DNA of 64,000 bases from Flavobacterium degerlachei (GCF_900106645.1 NZ_FNMV01000010.1:101920-165919), one strand, 5' to 3'. Shown: positions 9,820 through 18,875, counted from the first letter of the stretch. Numbers and translations are program-made. The notes: generated by a model not told the origin, from the sequence alone.

Positions 9820-11223
9820 ATGACTTTAATAAAATCAATATCTGGAATTCGTGGAACTATTGGAGGCAAAGTTGGGGATAACCTTACGCCAGTTGATGCT
9901 GTAAAATTTGCTTCGGCATATGGAACTTGGTTGAAAAACAACACAGCTTCAAGAAGTAATGCTGATGAAAAACTAAAAGTAGTTGTAGGTCGCGATGCCC
10001 GTATTTCTGGACCTATGATTCATAATTTAGTGGTAAACACTTTAATAGGTTTAGGAATTGATGTAATTGATTTAGGATTGTCTACAACTCCTACTGTAGA
10101 GGTTGCAGTTCCTTTGGAAAAAGCTAATGGAGGAATTATCCTTACAGCTTCTCACAATCCAAAACAATGGAATGCTTTGAAATTATTGAATGGAAAAGGA
10201 GAATTCTTGAATGGTATCGAAGGAGAAAAAATACTTGTAATTGCTGAAGCCGAAGCTTTTGATTTTTCAGATGTGGACAGTTTAGGAGAGATTACAGAGA
10301 ATGATGCTTATATGGATATTCATATCGATGAAGTTTTGAACCTTCCTTTAGTGGATGTTGAAGCTGTAAAAGCGGCTAAATTTAAAGTTGTTGTAGATGG
10401 AGTGAATTCATCTGGAGGAATTATTATTCCAAAGTTACTTGAATTGATGGGAGTAGAGGTAGTGAAATTATACTGTGAACCTAATGGACAATTTCCTCAC
10501 AATCCAGAACCCTTAAAAGAACACTTGACTGATATATCAGAATTGGTAGTGAAAGAGAAAGCCGATTTAGGTGTTGTGGTTGATCCAGATGTGGACCGTT
10601 TGGCCTTCATTTGCGAAGACGGTGAAATGTTTGGTGAAGAATATACTCTTGTTGCTTGTGCGGATTATGTTTTAGGTAAAACTCCAGGAAATACAGTTTC
10701 GAATATGTCATCTTCTCGAGCTTTGCGTGATGTGACAAACAAACACAACGGAACTTATGAAGCATCTGCTGTAGGTGAAGTGAATGTAGTTGACTTGATG
10801 AAGAAAAACAATGCAATTATAGGTGGTGAAGGAAATGGCGGAATCATTTACCCAGAGTCTCATTATGGTCGCGATAGTTTGGTGGGTGTGGCTTTGTTTT
10901 TAACGCACTTGGCTAACAAGAAAATGACTGTTTCTGCGTTGCGTGCTTCGTATCCAGAATATTACATGAGTAAAAACAAGATTGAGTTGACACCACAAAT
11001 TGATGTTGATGCCATTCTTGTTGCTATGACTGAGAAGTACAAAAATGAAGATATCACAACAATTGACGGGGTTAAAATTGACTTTGCTACTGAATGGGTA
11101 CATTTAAGAAAATCGAATACAGAACCAATTATTCGTATTTATACAGAAGCGCCTTCACAAGCACAGGCAGATACTTTGGCCTTGCGCATTATTGATGAAA
11201 TTAAAGCGGTGGCAGGAATTTAA
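9820..11223 (+). CDS. glmM: Phosphoglucosamine mutase / phosphohexomutase
   Basis: Interconverts glucosamine-6-phosphate and glucosamine-1-phosphate for UDP-GlcNAc and cell-wall synthesis; related enzymes act on mannose or glucose phosphates. The phosphoserine loop TASHNP has Ser111, the metal loop DPDVDR is at 255-260, and the sugar loop GEGNGG comes later. The C-terminal phosphate-binding motif is RKSNTEPIIRIY. Length 467 is normal. The gene is monocistronic, with a TATATTTG promoter box and a strong hairpin terminator. Bacteroidota members are commonly called glmM, but phosphomannomutase activity cannot be excluded from sequence alone. Confidence 0.88.
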   Translation: MTLIKSISGIRGTIGGKVGDNLTPVDAVKFASAYGTWLKNNTASRSNADEKLKVVVGRDARISGPMIHNLVVNTLIGLGIDVIDLGLSTTPTVEVAVPLEKANGGIILTASHNPKQWNALKLLNGKGEFLNGIEGEKILVIAEAEAFDFSDVDSLGEITENDAYMDIHIDEVLNLPLVDVEAVKAAKFKVVVDGVNSSGGIIIPKLLELMGVEVVKLYCEPNGQFPHNPEPLKEHLTDISELVVKEKADLGVVVDPDVDRLAFICEDGEMFGEEYTLVACADYVLGKTPGNTVSNMSSSRALRDVTNKHNGTYEASAVGEVNVVDLMKKNNAIIGGEGNGGIIYPESHYGRDSLVGVALFLTHLANKKMTVSALRASYPEYYMSKNKIELTPQIDVDAILVAMTEKYKNEDITTIDGVKIDFATEWVHLRKSNTEPIIRIYTEAPSQAQADTLALRIIDEIKAVAGI

Positions 11224-11246
11224 AATTGGCACTTTCTAAATATATA

Positions 11247-11281
11247 AAACCCTTTCAAATTTGATTTTGAAAGGGTTTTTG
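11247..11281 (+). terminator. Intrinsic terminator after glmM
   Basis: The arms AAACCCTTTCAAA and TTTGAAAGGGTTT form a long stem with a short loop and run into Ts, starting about 25 bases after the glmM stop. Confidence 0.9.
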
Positions 11282-11335
11282 TTTTTATGATTAAAATAGA
11301 ATAATCGTCATTTAAATAAATGAGTCGACTTTAAT

Positions 11336-11734
11336 TTAATCCCAATTATTTGTTGTTGAAGCGGCATATTTTCCGCTACCAGTAAAGAATAAGCATAAAG
11401 CTCCTAAAAGAAACAAACCTATTAGTTCTAATTCCCAGCCACCATTCTGATTTAAAGAAAAGATATCTGCTGAGTGCACAAGTGCCGTAGCAAACAATAA
11501 ACCAAAGATAAAGGCTAGAGAAGCTAACCTAGTTCTGTATCCGATAAGGATTAGAATAGGTGCAACAATCTCGGTGATGTAAACACCGTAGGCTAGGAAG
11601 GAAGGCAAACCTTTTCCTTCTAACATCCCTTCAATAAAAGAGACACCGGATAGTTTAGCGATTCCGTGGAATAACATCAAAGCCCCTACAGAAATACGAA
11701 GGATTAGTAATCCAAGATCAGTGTTTTTATTCAT
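11336..11734 (-). CDS. DoxX family membrane protein
   Basis: A 132-residue protein with four hydrophobic segments, beginning with the DoxX-type GLLILRISVGALMLFHGIAK and continuing with a GYRTRLA loop. Such proteins are small inner-membrane relatives of terminal quinol oxidase subunits; most have no assigned role, though some are linked to redox or sulfur metabolism. It is followed downstream by the glmM terminator region and preceded by the DUF1059 gene on the same strand, about 100 bases away. No active-site residues can be named. Confidence 0.85.
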   Translation of the reverse strand: MNKNTDLGLLILRISVGALMLFHGIAKLSGVSFIEGMLEGKGLPSFLAYGVYITEIVAPILILIGYRTRLASLAFIFGLLFATALVHSADIFSLNQNGGWELELIGLFLLGALCLFFTGSGKYAASTTNNWD

Positions 11735-11834
11735 CGTTTTAAATAATTGAGAAATTCGTATTAATGATTTTTGGCGTAGTAATGGCGTTTTTTAGCAGTG
11801 CCATTTGTCTGTATTGTACTTCTTTATCTTCTGA

Positions 11835-12080
11835 TTATTGCATGACATCTTGAGGCAGACGATCAAATATTTTTCTTCTGTTTTCACACCACGCATTCAT
11901 GCCTTCAGAAAAATGTGTAAGCTCTTGCGTTTCTCTCAATGCTATTCTATGTTCTTCATCGCCTTTGTCAATCATTTCCAAAGCGTGTTTTTTACTTAAA
12001 TCTACCATTTCCTCAAAAGTTTCAGCATGAAATTCTGTATCACATGATCCGCCTAATTGTTTACAAGTCATTGTTTTCAT
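11835..12080 (-). CDS. DUF1059-type small protein
   Basis: An 81-residue acidic soluble protein starting MKTMTCKQLGGSCD, which is the family hallmark: two Cys seven residues apart and a Gly-Gly between them. The central part, FHAETFEEMVDLSKKHALEM, is amphipathic. Function is unknown; these proteins often occur as short stand-alone stress-associated genes. It lies upstream of the DoxX gene and may be co-transcribed. About 500 bases without genes lie upstream. Confidence 0.75.
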   Translation of the reverse strand: MKTMTCKQLGGSCDTEFHAETFEEMVDLSKKHALEMIDKGDEEHRIALRETQELTHFSEGMNAWCENRRKIFDRLPQDVMQ

Positions 12081-12577
12081 AAATGTCGTTTTTAATAGAA
12101 TAATAGCAATAAAAGCATGATTTACGTTAAATAAACAGCTATTATGGTCGTTATTCTGCGTTATTTATTATTTGATATATGGTAAATATAAAGGAATTAA
12201 ACTACAATTTGAAAGGTTTTTAGAAAAAAGTGTTCAGAATACTCTGGATGACATTAAATTTTAAAGCTCCATTTTAAGCCTGTTATTATAAAGATATCGA
12301 GTGTTTTGATAGGGAAAGTTACATTGTTTTTTTTCATAGTTTATTAGAGCGAATTGGCGTTTTACGATGTTTTTATTGGGGTAATACAAAGTTGAAAGTT
12401 GGCTTGTTATTTAGTTTTCTTTCTTAAACGGGCTATTTCATTATCTAAAGCGGATTTAAGTCACAATTTCCCATTTAGAATTTATGTTCTCATTTCCCAT
12501 TTTTTTTTTTTTTTTTGATTTAGAGCTTGCGGTTTTGGCGCTCTAGTTGCGGAACTATTACTGTAAAGATTTTTGTC
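12081..12577. other. Gene-free stretch with a 17-base T run
   Basis: No reading frame of convincing quality was found on either strand. The stretch holds a homopolymer of 17 Ts at 12500-12516 and two copies of ATTTCCCATTT around 12465-12505. It lies upstream of the DUF1059 gene and downstream of the TonB receptor gene, so it must contain the DUF1059 promoter, which I could not place. Confidence 0.5.
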
Positions 12578-15106
12578 TTAAAAACTCACTCTAAAACTGA
12601 CGTTCGGAGTCAAACCAAGGGATTTGTTATCCACTCTTATTGTTTTATCAGAATCGTTTGGGTCCACTTTGTAATAGCGGTTAATCACATTGTCTTCATT
12701 TGTAGTATTAAGTACTCCTGCACGAAGAACCCCTTTTATAGCCGGCGAAAATTTGAAGCTATAACTGAGCGAAGCATCTAGACGCATAAAGTCATCTAGG
12801 TTTTCACTGTTTGGCGAATCATAATTGACCATAATAGTATTGCCGTTTTGTACTGTTTCGTTTCCTGCAAGAGGAATTGTGTAAGGTTGGCCGTTTCTCC
12901 AAATACCACCCACAGAAACCTTGAAGTTACTGTTGATGTCATAATTGATCCCCAAAGAAGCAGAATGTCTTATATCAGTATTATTTGGGAATGTAGAAGG
13001 AGTAAAGCTATCAAAATGATAATCGTTTACGCTAAAGGTATAACTGATCCATGTGCTGAATTGGCCCGAAGTTTTATTAGTTAAAAATTCAACTCCTTTG
13101 GCGGTATAACTTCCATGTGCTTTCTTGTATTGAAAATTATTGTAAAAACCTTGATTAGATGCTGTTATTCCGTCCACAATTTTGTAGAAACCCGTAATGT
13201 CAATATTGAGTTTGTTTTTGTTGAATTCTACTCCAAACGATGCTTGCTTGCTAGTAGCTATAGGAATACTTTCGTTATTTACCAGAACCCAACGTCTTTT
13301 TTCGACACCGAGGAAATCATCTTCAAAATCGATAATTTGAATTGCGGTTTGGTTTTTAAATTCGCCTTCCAGTTTTAACGCAAATGCGTTTGATAGTTGT
13401 TGTCTGATGTTTATCCTTGGTTCAAGCAGTAATTTTTCAAACTTTTGAAAATAATTCAAGCGAACGCCAATTCTCAAATAGCTATTGTTTTTATTGTACT
13501 CGGCTTCGGTAAAAAGTCCGTGATTGTCTAATACGTCTTTCTTAGTACTAGAGTAGGATGGAGAGCTAACGGTAGTCTGGTTCAGCATTCCAGTTTCATT
13601 AAACTCATATCCTGCCAATATATTGAAGTATGGGGTAGCCTTGTAATGCGCATTCAATTTTATAGCTGTTTCTAACACCTCATTGGCTTCTGTTAGCAGT
13701 TGATCCGTTTCTATTCTGTAATCAGTAGCATCGATATTGTATTTTGAAAAGTAGCTGATAAGGTTGGTACTAAATTTAGAATTCCATTGTGCTTTCCAGT
13801 TTCCTCCGTATCCAATATTCTTTTGCGATAGCGTACTTGCCTTGGTTTCTGAATTGGAACCGTTTGTACTGAACTCTGTATAATCTAAAGCATTATTGAT
13901 ACCAATAAGATTCGCTCTAAATTGATGTTTATCGTTCAGGTCAAAAAGAATTTTGGCCGTATAATCGTAGAAATAAAAATCTGATTTGGTGTTGTTTTGA
14001 TTGCTGTCGGCATTGATCTCACTATCCTGAAAACTACGTTTGTAGTAATTGGTAAATGTGGGTGTATTAAAAATATCTGTTACAGAACGCCTGCCTGAAA
14101 TATCAATTTCCAAATTCTTGGCTATAGGAATGGCCAAAAAAGCATCGGCATTGATACCATTAATTCCTGCACCGCCTGAAAAAGTATTGCTCACTTGATC
14201 ATTAGTAAACATATTAATCGTACTGGAAACCCCATCGCTATATTCCGCACTGGTTCCGTTTTTAGTGACAATTACTTTATTAGTAAGATTAGGATTATAA
14301 GCTGATATGAGACCGAAAAAATGACCCGAATGGTACATTTTAATATTGTCCCAAATCATAAGATTCTGATCGTTTGTACCACCGCGAACATTGATATTAG
14401 CAATGCTTTCATTCGTACTTTCCACACCTGGCAATGCTTGTATAGATTGTAATATATCGGGCTCAATTAGTCCGGGTAAGATGCCGAATTTCTTGGTGTT
14501 TAAAACGGTACTTCCGTCCAAGTATTTTTGTAAACCTGGAGTCAAATACACATTAATCAGCACTTGATTGAGCTCTTCATTACTTGTTTTTAAAAAGAGC
14601 TTCTTACAGTTATTTTGGTCTGAGAATAATTGATTGGCTGTATATTGTTTTCCTTCATATCCTAGATATGAAATTGAAATTGTTTCTGTTATTGGAACAT
14701 TGGGAATGTTAAAAAAACCATTTTTATTGGTAATGGTAGCTGCGTTTCCCACAAGTACCGTTGCGCCGTCAAGTGGTGTTTTTAATTCTTCTGAAAGGAC
14801 AGTACCACAAACGGGAAGCGTTTTGTTAAGTATCGAAACTGTAACATAGCGGTTGTCTAAAGCTTTGAAATTTAAAAGTACTTTAGAGTTTAAATAATCC
14901 ATAGTTTCTTGTAGCGACAGTGTAGTGGCTGGCTTCTCAATAGAAATGCCTGCAACATCTTCAACAGCATACGAGAACTTTACATTAAACTGTTGCTCAA
15001 TGGAATTTATGATTCCTGATAACGGGATTTTTTCATTTGGTTTTTGCGCATGGCAAATACTTCCTGCGCATAACAAGATATAAAGTATCCATTTATTGCA
15101 CTTCAT
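12578..15106 (-). CDS. TonB-dependent outer-membrane receptor with STN signalling domain
   Basis: An 842-residue outer-membrane protein. After a signal peptide (cleavage near HAQ-KP at 20-21) comes a STN/secretin-like domain (about 25-95), the FecA-type module used to signal to a FecR anti-sigma. A carboxypeptidase-regulatory-like beta domain (about 100-180), a plug (about 200-310, with NVRGGTNDQNLMIWDN) and a beta-barrel ending in aromatic SFRVSF follow. The ligand is not predictable. It overlaps the fecR stop by 14 bases and is the third gene of an ECF sigma-fecR-receptor unit. No SusD-like partner is adjacent, so a polysaccharide-utilisation role is not supported. Confidence 0.93.
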   Translation of the reverse strand: MKCNKWILYILLCAGSICHAQKPNEKIPLSGIINSIEQQFNVKFSYAVEDVAGISIEKPATTLSLQETMDYLNSKVLLNFKALDNRYVTVSILNKTLPVCGTVLSEELKTPLDGATVLVGNAATITNKNGFFNIPNVPITETISISYLGYEGKQYTANQLFSDQNNCKKLFLKTSNEELNQVLINVYLTPGLQKYLDGSTVLNTKKFGILPGLIEPDILQSIQALPGVESTNESIANINVRGGTNDQNLMIWDNIKMYHSGHFFGLISAYNPNLTNKVIVTKNGTSAEYSDGVSSTINMFTNDQVSNTFSGGAGINGINADAFLAIPIAKNLEIDISGRRSVTDIFNTPTFTNYYKRSFQDSEINADSNQNNTKSDFYFYDYTAKILFDLNDKHQFRANLIGINNALDYTEFSTNGSNSETKASTLSQKNIGYGGNWKAQWNSKFSTNLISYFSKYNIDATDYRIETDQLLTEANEVLETAIKLNAHYKATPYFNILAGYEFNETGMLNQTTVSSPSYSSTKKDVLDNHGLFTEAEYNKNNSYLRIGVRLNYFQKFEKLLLEPRINIRQQLSNAFALKLEGEFKNQTAIQIIDFEDDFLGVEKRRWVLVNNESIPIATSKQASFGVEFNKNKLNIDITGFYKIVDGITASNQGFYNNFQYKKAHGSYTAKGVEFLTNKTSGQFSTWISYTFSVNDYHFDSFTPSTFPNNTDIRHSASLGINYDINSNFKVSVGGIWRNGQPYTIPLAGNETVQNGNTIMVNYDSPNSENLDDFMRLDASLSYSFKFSPAIKGVLRAGVLNTTNEDNVINRYYKVDPNDSDKTIRVDNKSLGLTPNVSFRVSF

Positions 15107-16007
15107 AGTTGTAAAATATAATGGTTTTGCCTTCTATTTTATAACTTAGTTTAAGCGGAATAGTAATAGCTTCTAATGCTATTTTTTGATCTTTATGAGT
15201 GAAACTTCCAGTAAATAATTTTGAAGTGTCAACGCCTTCAGTTTTGATTTTAATATCGTATTGACGCTCTAATTCGGCTATTACCTGATCTAACGGAATG
15301 CGGTCAAAACTAGATTCCTGTTGCATCCACGAAGGATTTTGTGCGTTAAAATCAGGAACATCTTCAATAGTATTATTAATTAATCTAAATGTTTTTCCCG
15401 GAGGTAATTTTATTGTTTCATTATTATGTGTTACGCTAACTAAACCTTCGAAACAACTCACTTCAAAATAGTTCTTGCGTTGTTTTACGTTAAAATGAGT
15501 TCCCAATACCTTAACGACACCATCGGCAGTATTTACACTAAAGGTTTGCCCTTTTTTTACTTGAAAGTAGGCTTCTCCTTCTAAAGTCAAATCGCGGTTT
15601 TTATCCCATTTTTTTTCATTGAATGTGATTTTTGAAGCAGCATTTAATAAGACTTCGGAATCATCTGGAAGATGGAACGTTTTAGTTTGTGCTATTTGAG
15701 TTTCAAATGAAGTCGTAGTGTTGTAAAACAAGAAATACGCTGACGTTAACAGTACGACTATCACTGCAGCTGCCCTATACATCATTTTGAAGTTTAGGGT
15801 TCTGACTTTAGTTTCCTTTTTGGATTTATTTCTCGATTTAAAATGGTCTAAAGCTTTTTGCGCATCGACTTTTGGAGTTTCCAAGTTGGATGAGTAATGA
15901 GCGATTTTTTCCAATGTCTCTAAACCTTCAGATTTTTTTAAATCCTCGATTTCTTGACTTGAAAGGTCTCCATTTAGCCATTTTAGTATTTCTTTTTCAT
16001 TTTTCAT
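15093..16007 (-). CDS. FecR-family anti-sigma factor
   Basis: A 304-residue single-pass inner-membrane protein. Residues 1-75 form a cytoplasmic anti-sigma region, a transmembrane helix follows (about 76-95, AAAVIVVLLTSAYFLFY), then a periplasmic FecR domain (about 105-205, including DDSEVLLNAASKITF and LEGEAYFQVKKG) and a C-terminal DUF4974-like domain that contacts the receptor STN domain. It should hold the ECF sigma inactive until the TonB receptor binds its ligand. A 32-bp promoter-like motif lies just upstream of its ATG and is shared with the divergent lipoprotein gene, which suggests autoregulation. Confidence 0.93.
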   Translation of the reverse strand: MKNEKEILKWLNGDLSSQEIEDLKKSEGLETLEKIAHYSSNLETPKVDAQKALDHFKSRNKSKKETKVRTLNFKMMYRAAAVIVVLLTSAYFLFYNTTTSFETQIAQTKTFHLPDDSEVLLNAASKITFNEKKWDKNRDLTLEGEAYFQVKKGQTFSVNTADGVVKVLGTHFNVKQRKNYFEVSCFEGLVSVTHNNETIKLPPGKTFRLINNTIEDVPDFNAQNPSWMQQESSFDRIPLDQVIAELERQYDIKIKTEGVDTSKLFTGSFTHKDQKIALEAITIPLKLSYKIEGKTIIFYNYEVQ

Positions 16008-16021
16008 TTTGCTCCTCTATA

Positions 16022-16053
16022 ATAGTAAGACAACCCAATAGCGGTTTTCCCTA
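16022..16053 (-). promoter_or_regulatory. Candidate ECF-sigma promoter of fecR-receptor
   Basis: Read on the minus strand it is TAGGG, 15 bases, then TTGTCTTACTAT, ending 14 bases before the fecR ATG. The same two blocks with the same spacing occur at 16847-16878 on the plus strand; 25 of 32 positions agree. The GTC in the second block fits ECF -10 elements. Confidence 0.7.
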
Positions 16054-16068
16054 CTACGAATCAGTTAT

Positions 16069-16584
16069 TTATATGTTTTCGATTTGCTCTTTTAATGTTT
16101 TTAGAGCTGCAGACATTCTTTTTTCTACTGCTTTTTGAGATATTTCCAAGATTTCGGCAATCTCTCTGTATTTTTTTCCGTCGATGCGATTCATCAAAAA
16201 CACTTCGCGCTGAGCTTCTGTTAAAGAGTAAATAGCATTTTGTAGTTTTAGTTTGAATTCCTCTTCTTCTAATAAGTATTCTGGACTTTGATTGTTCGTG
16301 TCGAGGTTAGGAGTCTCTTTGGCGTAAGCCAGAACCACCTTATTATGCTTTATAGTGTTTAAAAAAAGATTATTTACAGTGGTAAGTAAATAGGTTTTCA
16401 CTTTGGTGAAATCAATTTTAGAACAATTCTCCCATATTTTAGTAAAGGCATCTTGAACCAAATCTAAAGCAGCATCGGCATCACCACATTTGTAATAGGC
16501 GAAATTCGTAGCCGATTGCACATTTTTTATATAAAAGTGATTGAAGTGATTTTCGTCACAAAGGTTATTTTTGTCGTCGCTCAT
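16069..16584 (-). CDS. ECF-type RNA polymerase sigma factor
   Basis: A 171-residue sigma-70 family protein with only regions 2 and 4. Region 2 covers about 20-90 (DAALDLVQDAFTKIWEN), and region 4 covers about 110-165 with the helix-turn-helix YREIAEILEISQKAVEKRM. It is the first gene before fecR and the TonB receptor and is the presumed target of FecR. The separation from fecR (61 bases) contains the shared 32-bp motif, so sigma may be expressed independently while fecR-receptor is sigma-dependent. Confidence 0.94.
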   Translation of the reverse strand: MSDDKNNLCDENHFNHFYIKNVQSATNFAYYKCGDADAALDLVQDAFTKIWENCSKIDFTKVKTYLLTTVNNLFLNTIKHNKVVLAYAKETPNLDTNNQSPEYLLEEEEFKLKLQNAIYSLTEAQREVFLMNRIDGKKYREIAEILEISQKAVEKRMSAALKTLKEQIENI

Positions 16585-16927
16585 TTAATACCTATTCATT
16601 TTTAGTAGGTAGTAAAAGTAAAAATTATTTTTAATAAAGTATGGACGATAATTTAATTAGTCCTTCTGTAAGTTATTTGTAGAACTGCCCATTTTTAATG
16701 GTTATTACTATTTCAAATGTAAATTTTGTAATAAATGGGGTTAATTGTATAACTGAAAGGAGACCGTTTATAAATAATTTTGGCTTTTTAATTAGAAGGT
16801 TCGCTTTCGCATTCGGAAAAAAAAATTTTTTATTTTAAAATGAGGGTAGGGTAAAAAGAAACTTGGTTGTCTTACTATCAGAAAGGCGTTTATAGCATCG
16901 CTTAAAAAAGATAAAAAAATATAAAAT
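16585..16927. other. Divergent regulatory region between ECF sigma and lipoprotein genes
   Basis: This 343-base stretch has no gene. It should contain the sigma-gene promoter on the minus strand, not identified, and the candidate ECF promoter for the plus-strand lipoprotein at 16847-16878. An A/T-rich block (9 As then 6 Ts) lies at 16818-16831. Confidence 0.55.
16847..16878 (+). promoter_or_regulatory. Candidate ECF-sigma promoter of the lipoprotein operon
   Basis: TAGGG, 15 bases, then TTGTCTTACTAT, ending 49 bases before the lipoprotein ATG. It matches the element in front of fecR in sequence and spacing. Confidence 0.7.
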
Positions 16928-17971
16928 ATGAAAAAGTTAAGAACTATTACAGGAATTGCATTGATGTCAATATTAGGTTTCACATCTTGCCAAAGTGAAG
17001 TGGATGATGTACAAGGACAAAATCCAAATACGAATGCTGCAAACTCAACAACTGCCAATAATTTGAAACGTACTTCAATGTATGATGGTTCATTTGATGA
17101 TTTTCTTGATGGTGCTTCTTGTTCTTCGATTGTATTGCCTGCAACAGCAACGATAAACGGAACGAAGATTACATTGATCAGCCAACTAGATTACACACAA
17201 GTAATTTCTATTTTAGGTCAGTTTAATAATGATCAAGATTCAGTTACGCTTCAATTTCCATTGAAAGTGAAAATGAGTAACTATACTGAAGTTACTGTTA
17301 ACAATCAAACAGAATACAATGCAATTGTAAACGTTTGTTCATCTGCACAGTCTTCAGGTCAAAGTGCCATTTCATCTGTAAACATAACTTTTCCTATTAC
17401 GATTTTAACTTATAATGTGAGTTTAGAACAAACAGGAAGTGTTGTTATCACATCTGAACAACAATTATATACGTATATGTCTAATGTAAGCAGCACAGAA
17501 TTATTCTCGGTTAAATATCCGATGAATGTGACACTTATTGATGGTACAAAAACATCTGTTTCTAGTGATGTTGAATTTCAGGCAGCAATTGATGCTTCTA
17601 TTAAAACTGAAGCTACGATGTCAGAAGCAGTTCAAAATTCTAAAAAATTAGAAACTATTTTAGTGAATGGTGCTTTTAGAGTTCAATCTTTTATTAGTGC
17701 AGGAGTTGATTCAGCTAATAATTATAAGGATTTTACAATAGATTTTGCAAATGACAAGTCAATAAAAGTGGTAAATACACTTAGTACAGCTGCAACTGGT
17801 ACTTACGCAGTAAGTTCAGAATTAGATGTATTGTTGAAGTTAACTTTTTCAGGAAATGCTTCATTTAGTTTGTTAAATAACACTTGGAAAGTAACAAGTT
17901 TTAGTTCATCATCAATCTCATTACAAAGTACAACAAACGCCGCTATAACGGTAGTGTTGAAACAAATATAA
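16928..17971 (+). CDS. Repeat-containing surface or periplasmic lipoprotein of unknown function
   Basis: A 347-residue lipoprotein with lipobox LGFTSC and Cys21, then a Ser/Thr/Asn-rich linker. Four similar units can be seen around 65-95, 105-136, 149-185 and 192-222. Each has a V-x-(F/Y/L)-P strand, a second strand often carrying NGTK, NYTEV or DGTKTSV, and a helix of the type DYTQVI or EYNAIV. A beta-rich C-terminal region (about 240-347) may be lipocalin-like. I do not recognise a named family. It is divergent from the ECF sigma and carries the shared ECF-type promoter motif, so it is probably induced by that system, together with the two genes downstream. Confidence 0.85.
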   Translation: MKKLRTITGIALMSILGFTSCQSEVDDVQGQNPNTNAANSTTANNLKRTSMYDGSFDDFLDGASCSSIVLPATATINGTKITLISQLDYTQVISILGQFNNDQDSVTLQFPLKVKMSNYTEVTVNNQTEYNAIVNVCSSAQSSGQSAISSVNITFPITILTYNVSLEQTGSVVITSEQQLYTYMSNVSSTELFSVKYPMNVTLIDGTKTSVSSDVEFQAAIDASIKTEATMSEAVQNSKKLETILVNGAFRVQSFISAGVDSANNYKDFTIDFANDKSIKVVNTLSTAATGTYAVSSELDVLLKLTFSGNASFSLLNNTWKVTSFSSSSISLQSTTNAAITVVLKQI

Positions 17972-18066
17972 ATTGAATGGTTTGATTTATGGTTTGGTTT
18001 GTTTAGTGTCCAGCGACTAGCAATGGTTGCTGTACTTTAAATATTAATTTAGAATAAAAAAATAAA

Positions 18067-18843
18067 ATGAAAAAAGGAATTGCATTATTAACATTAGCTA
18101 TAGCATTACTAGTTTCCTGTTCACAGGAGGACAGTACAAACCAAACATCTGCTGAGGGGAATTTAATCAGTAATAACCAAAAAGCGACAGGAAGCTCTGC
18201 TAATGATTTATTATCGGATGCTGCTTTCAAAAGCATGGTTATCGAAGTAGTTTATGTTAAAGGATTTGAACCGTCAGCTTCATCGATAAGTAATTTTGTT
18301 GCTTTTTTGAATGCCAGAACTTACAAACCAGGAGGAATTACTGTTTTAAAAAGAGAAATTGCCTCACCAGGAAAAGAGTCTTATACAAATCAAGATATTG
18401 TGGACATTGAAGATGCTAATAGAATTAAATACAATACCTCAGATCAGATTGCGGTTTGGGCATTCTTTGCAGATGCTAAGTCTGTTAGTAGTACTGATAC
18501 AGCAGTTGTTCTAGGAACAGCTTATAGAAATACTTCATTTGTAATTTATGAAAAAACAATTCAAGGTTTAAGCGATAGTCCTTTTGAGCCTAATAGAAGT
18601 CTTCTGGAATCAACGGTAATCACACATGAGTTTGGACATATTTTGGGCTTGACCAATTTAGGAACTGCATTACAGAGCAACCATGAAGATCCGGAACATA
18701 CAAAACATTGTAATGTGTCGAGTTGTTTGATGTATTGGTCAGCTGAATCAGGAAGCGGAATTGCTAACATGGTTTCAGGCGGATCTGCACCACAATTAGA
18801 TGCTCAATGTATTGCAGATCTTCGTGCAAACGGAGGAAAATAA
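18067..18843 (+). CDS. Archaemetzincin-like zinc metalloprotease lipoprotein
   Basis: A 258-residue lipoprotein (lipobox ALLVSC, Cys18) with a zinc protease core. HEFGHILG is at 187-194, and a histidine-rich insertion (H206, H211) is followed by H214-C215-x4-C220-x-M222. The block HCx4CxM is the archaemetzincin signature, whose consensus is HExxHxxGxxHCx4CxM; here 17 extra residues separate the Gly from the His-Cys. A further Cys is at 248. The standard metzincin third-ligand position is Asn197, so H214 is the likely third zinc ligand; this is inference. It lies between the repeat lipoprotein and the beta-barrel gene in an apparent operon. Confidence 0.85.
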   Translation: MKKGIALLTLAIALLVSCSQEDSTNQTSAEGNLISNNQKATGSSANDLLSDAAFKSMVIEVVYVKGFEPSASSISNFVAFLNARTYKPGGITVLKREIASPGKESYTNQDIVDIEDANRIKYNTSDQIAVWAFFADAKSVSSTDTAVVLGTAYRNTSFVIYEKTIQGLSDSPFEPNRSLLESTVITHEFGHILGLTNLGTALQSNHEDPEHTKHCNVSSCLMYWSAESGSGIANMVSGGSAPQLDAQCIADLRANGGK

Positions 18844-18875
18844 GTATAAATTAAATCTAATATAAAAACAAAATT

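Noticed and set aside
12420..12470. Possible transposase remnant: minus-strand frame of 17 codons ending EIARLRKKTK
   Set aside because: Too short, with a stop just before it and no terminal repeats or other transposase parts nearby.
12848..13378. Plus-strand frames opposite the TonB receptor gene
   Set aside because: They follow from the codon pattern of the receptor gene and show no domain or start signal.
16818..16831. A9/T6 block upstream of the lipoprotein as terminator
   Set aside because: No GC stem; it lies upstream of the candidate ECF promoter and is more likely just curved A/T-rich DNA.
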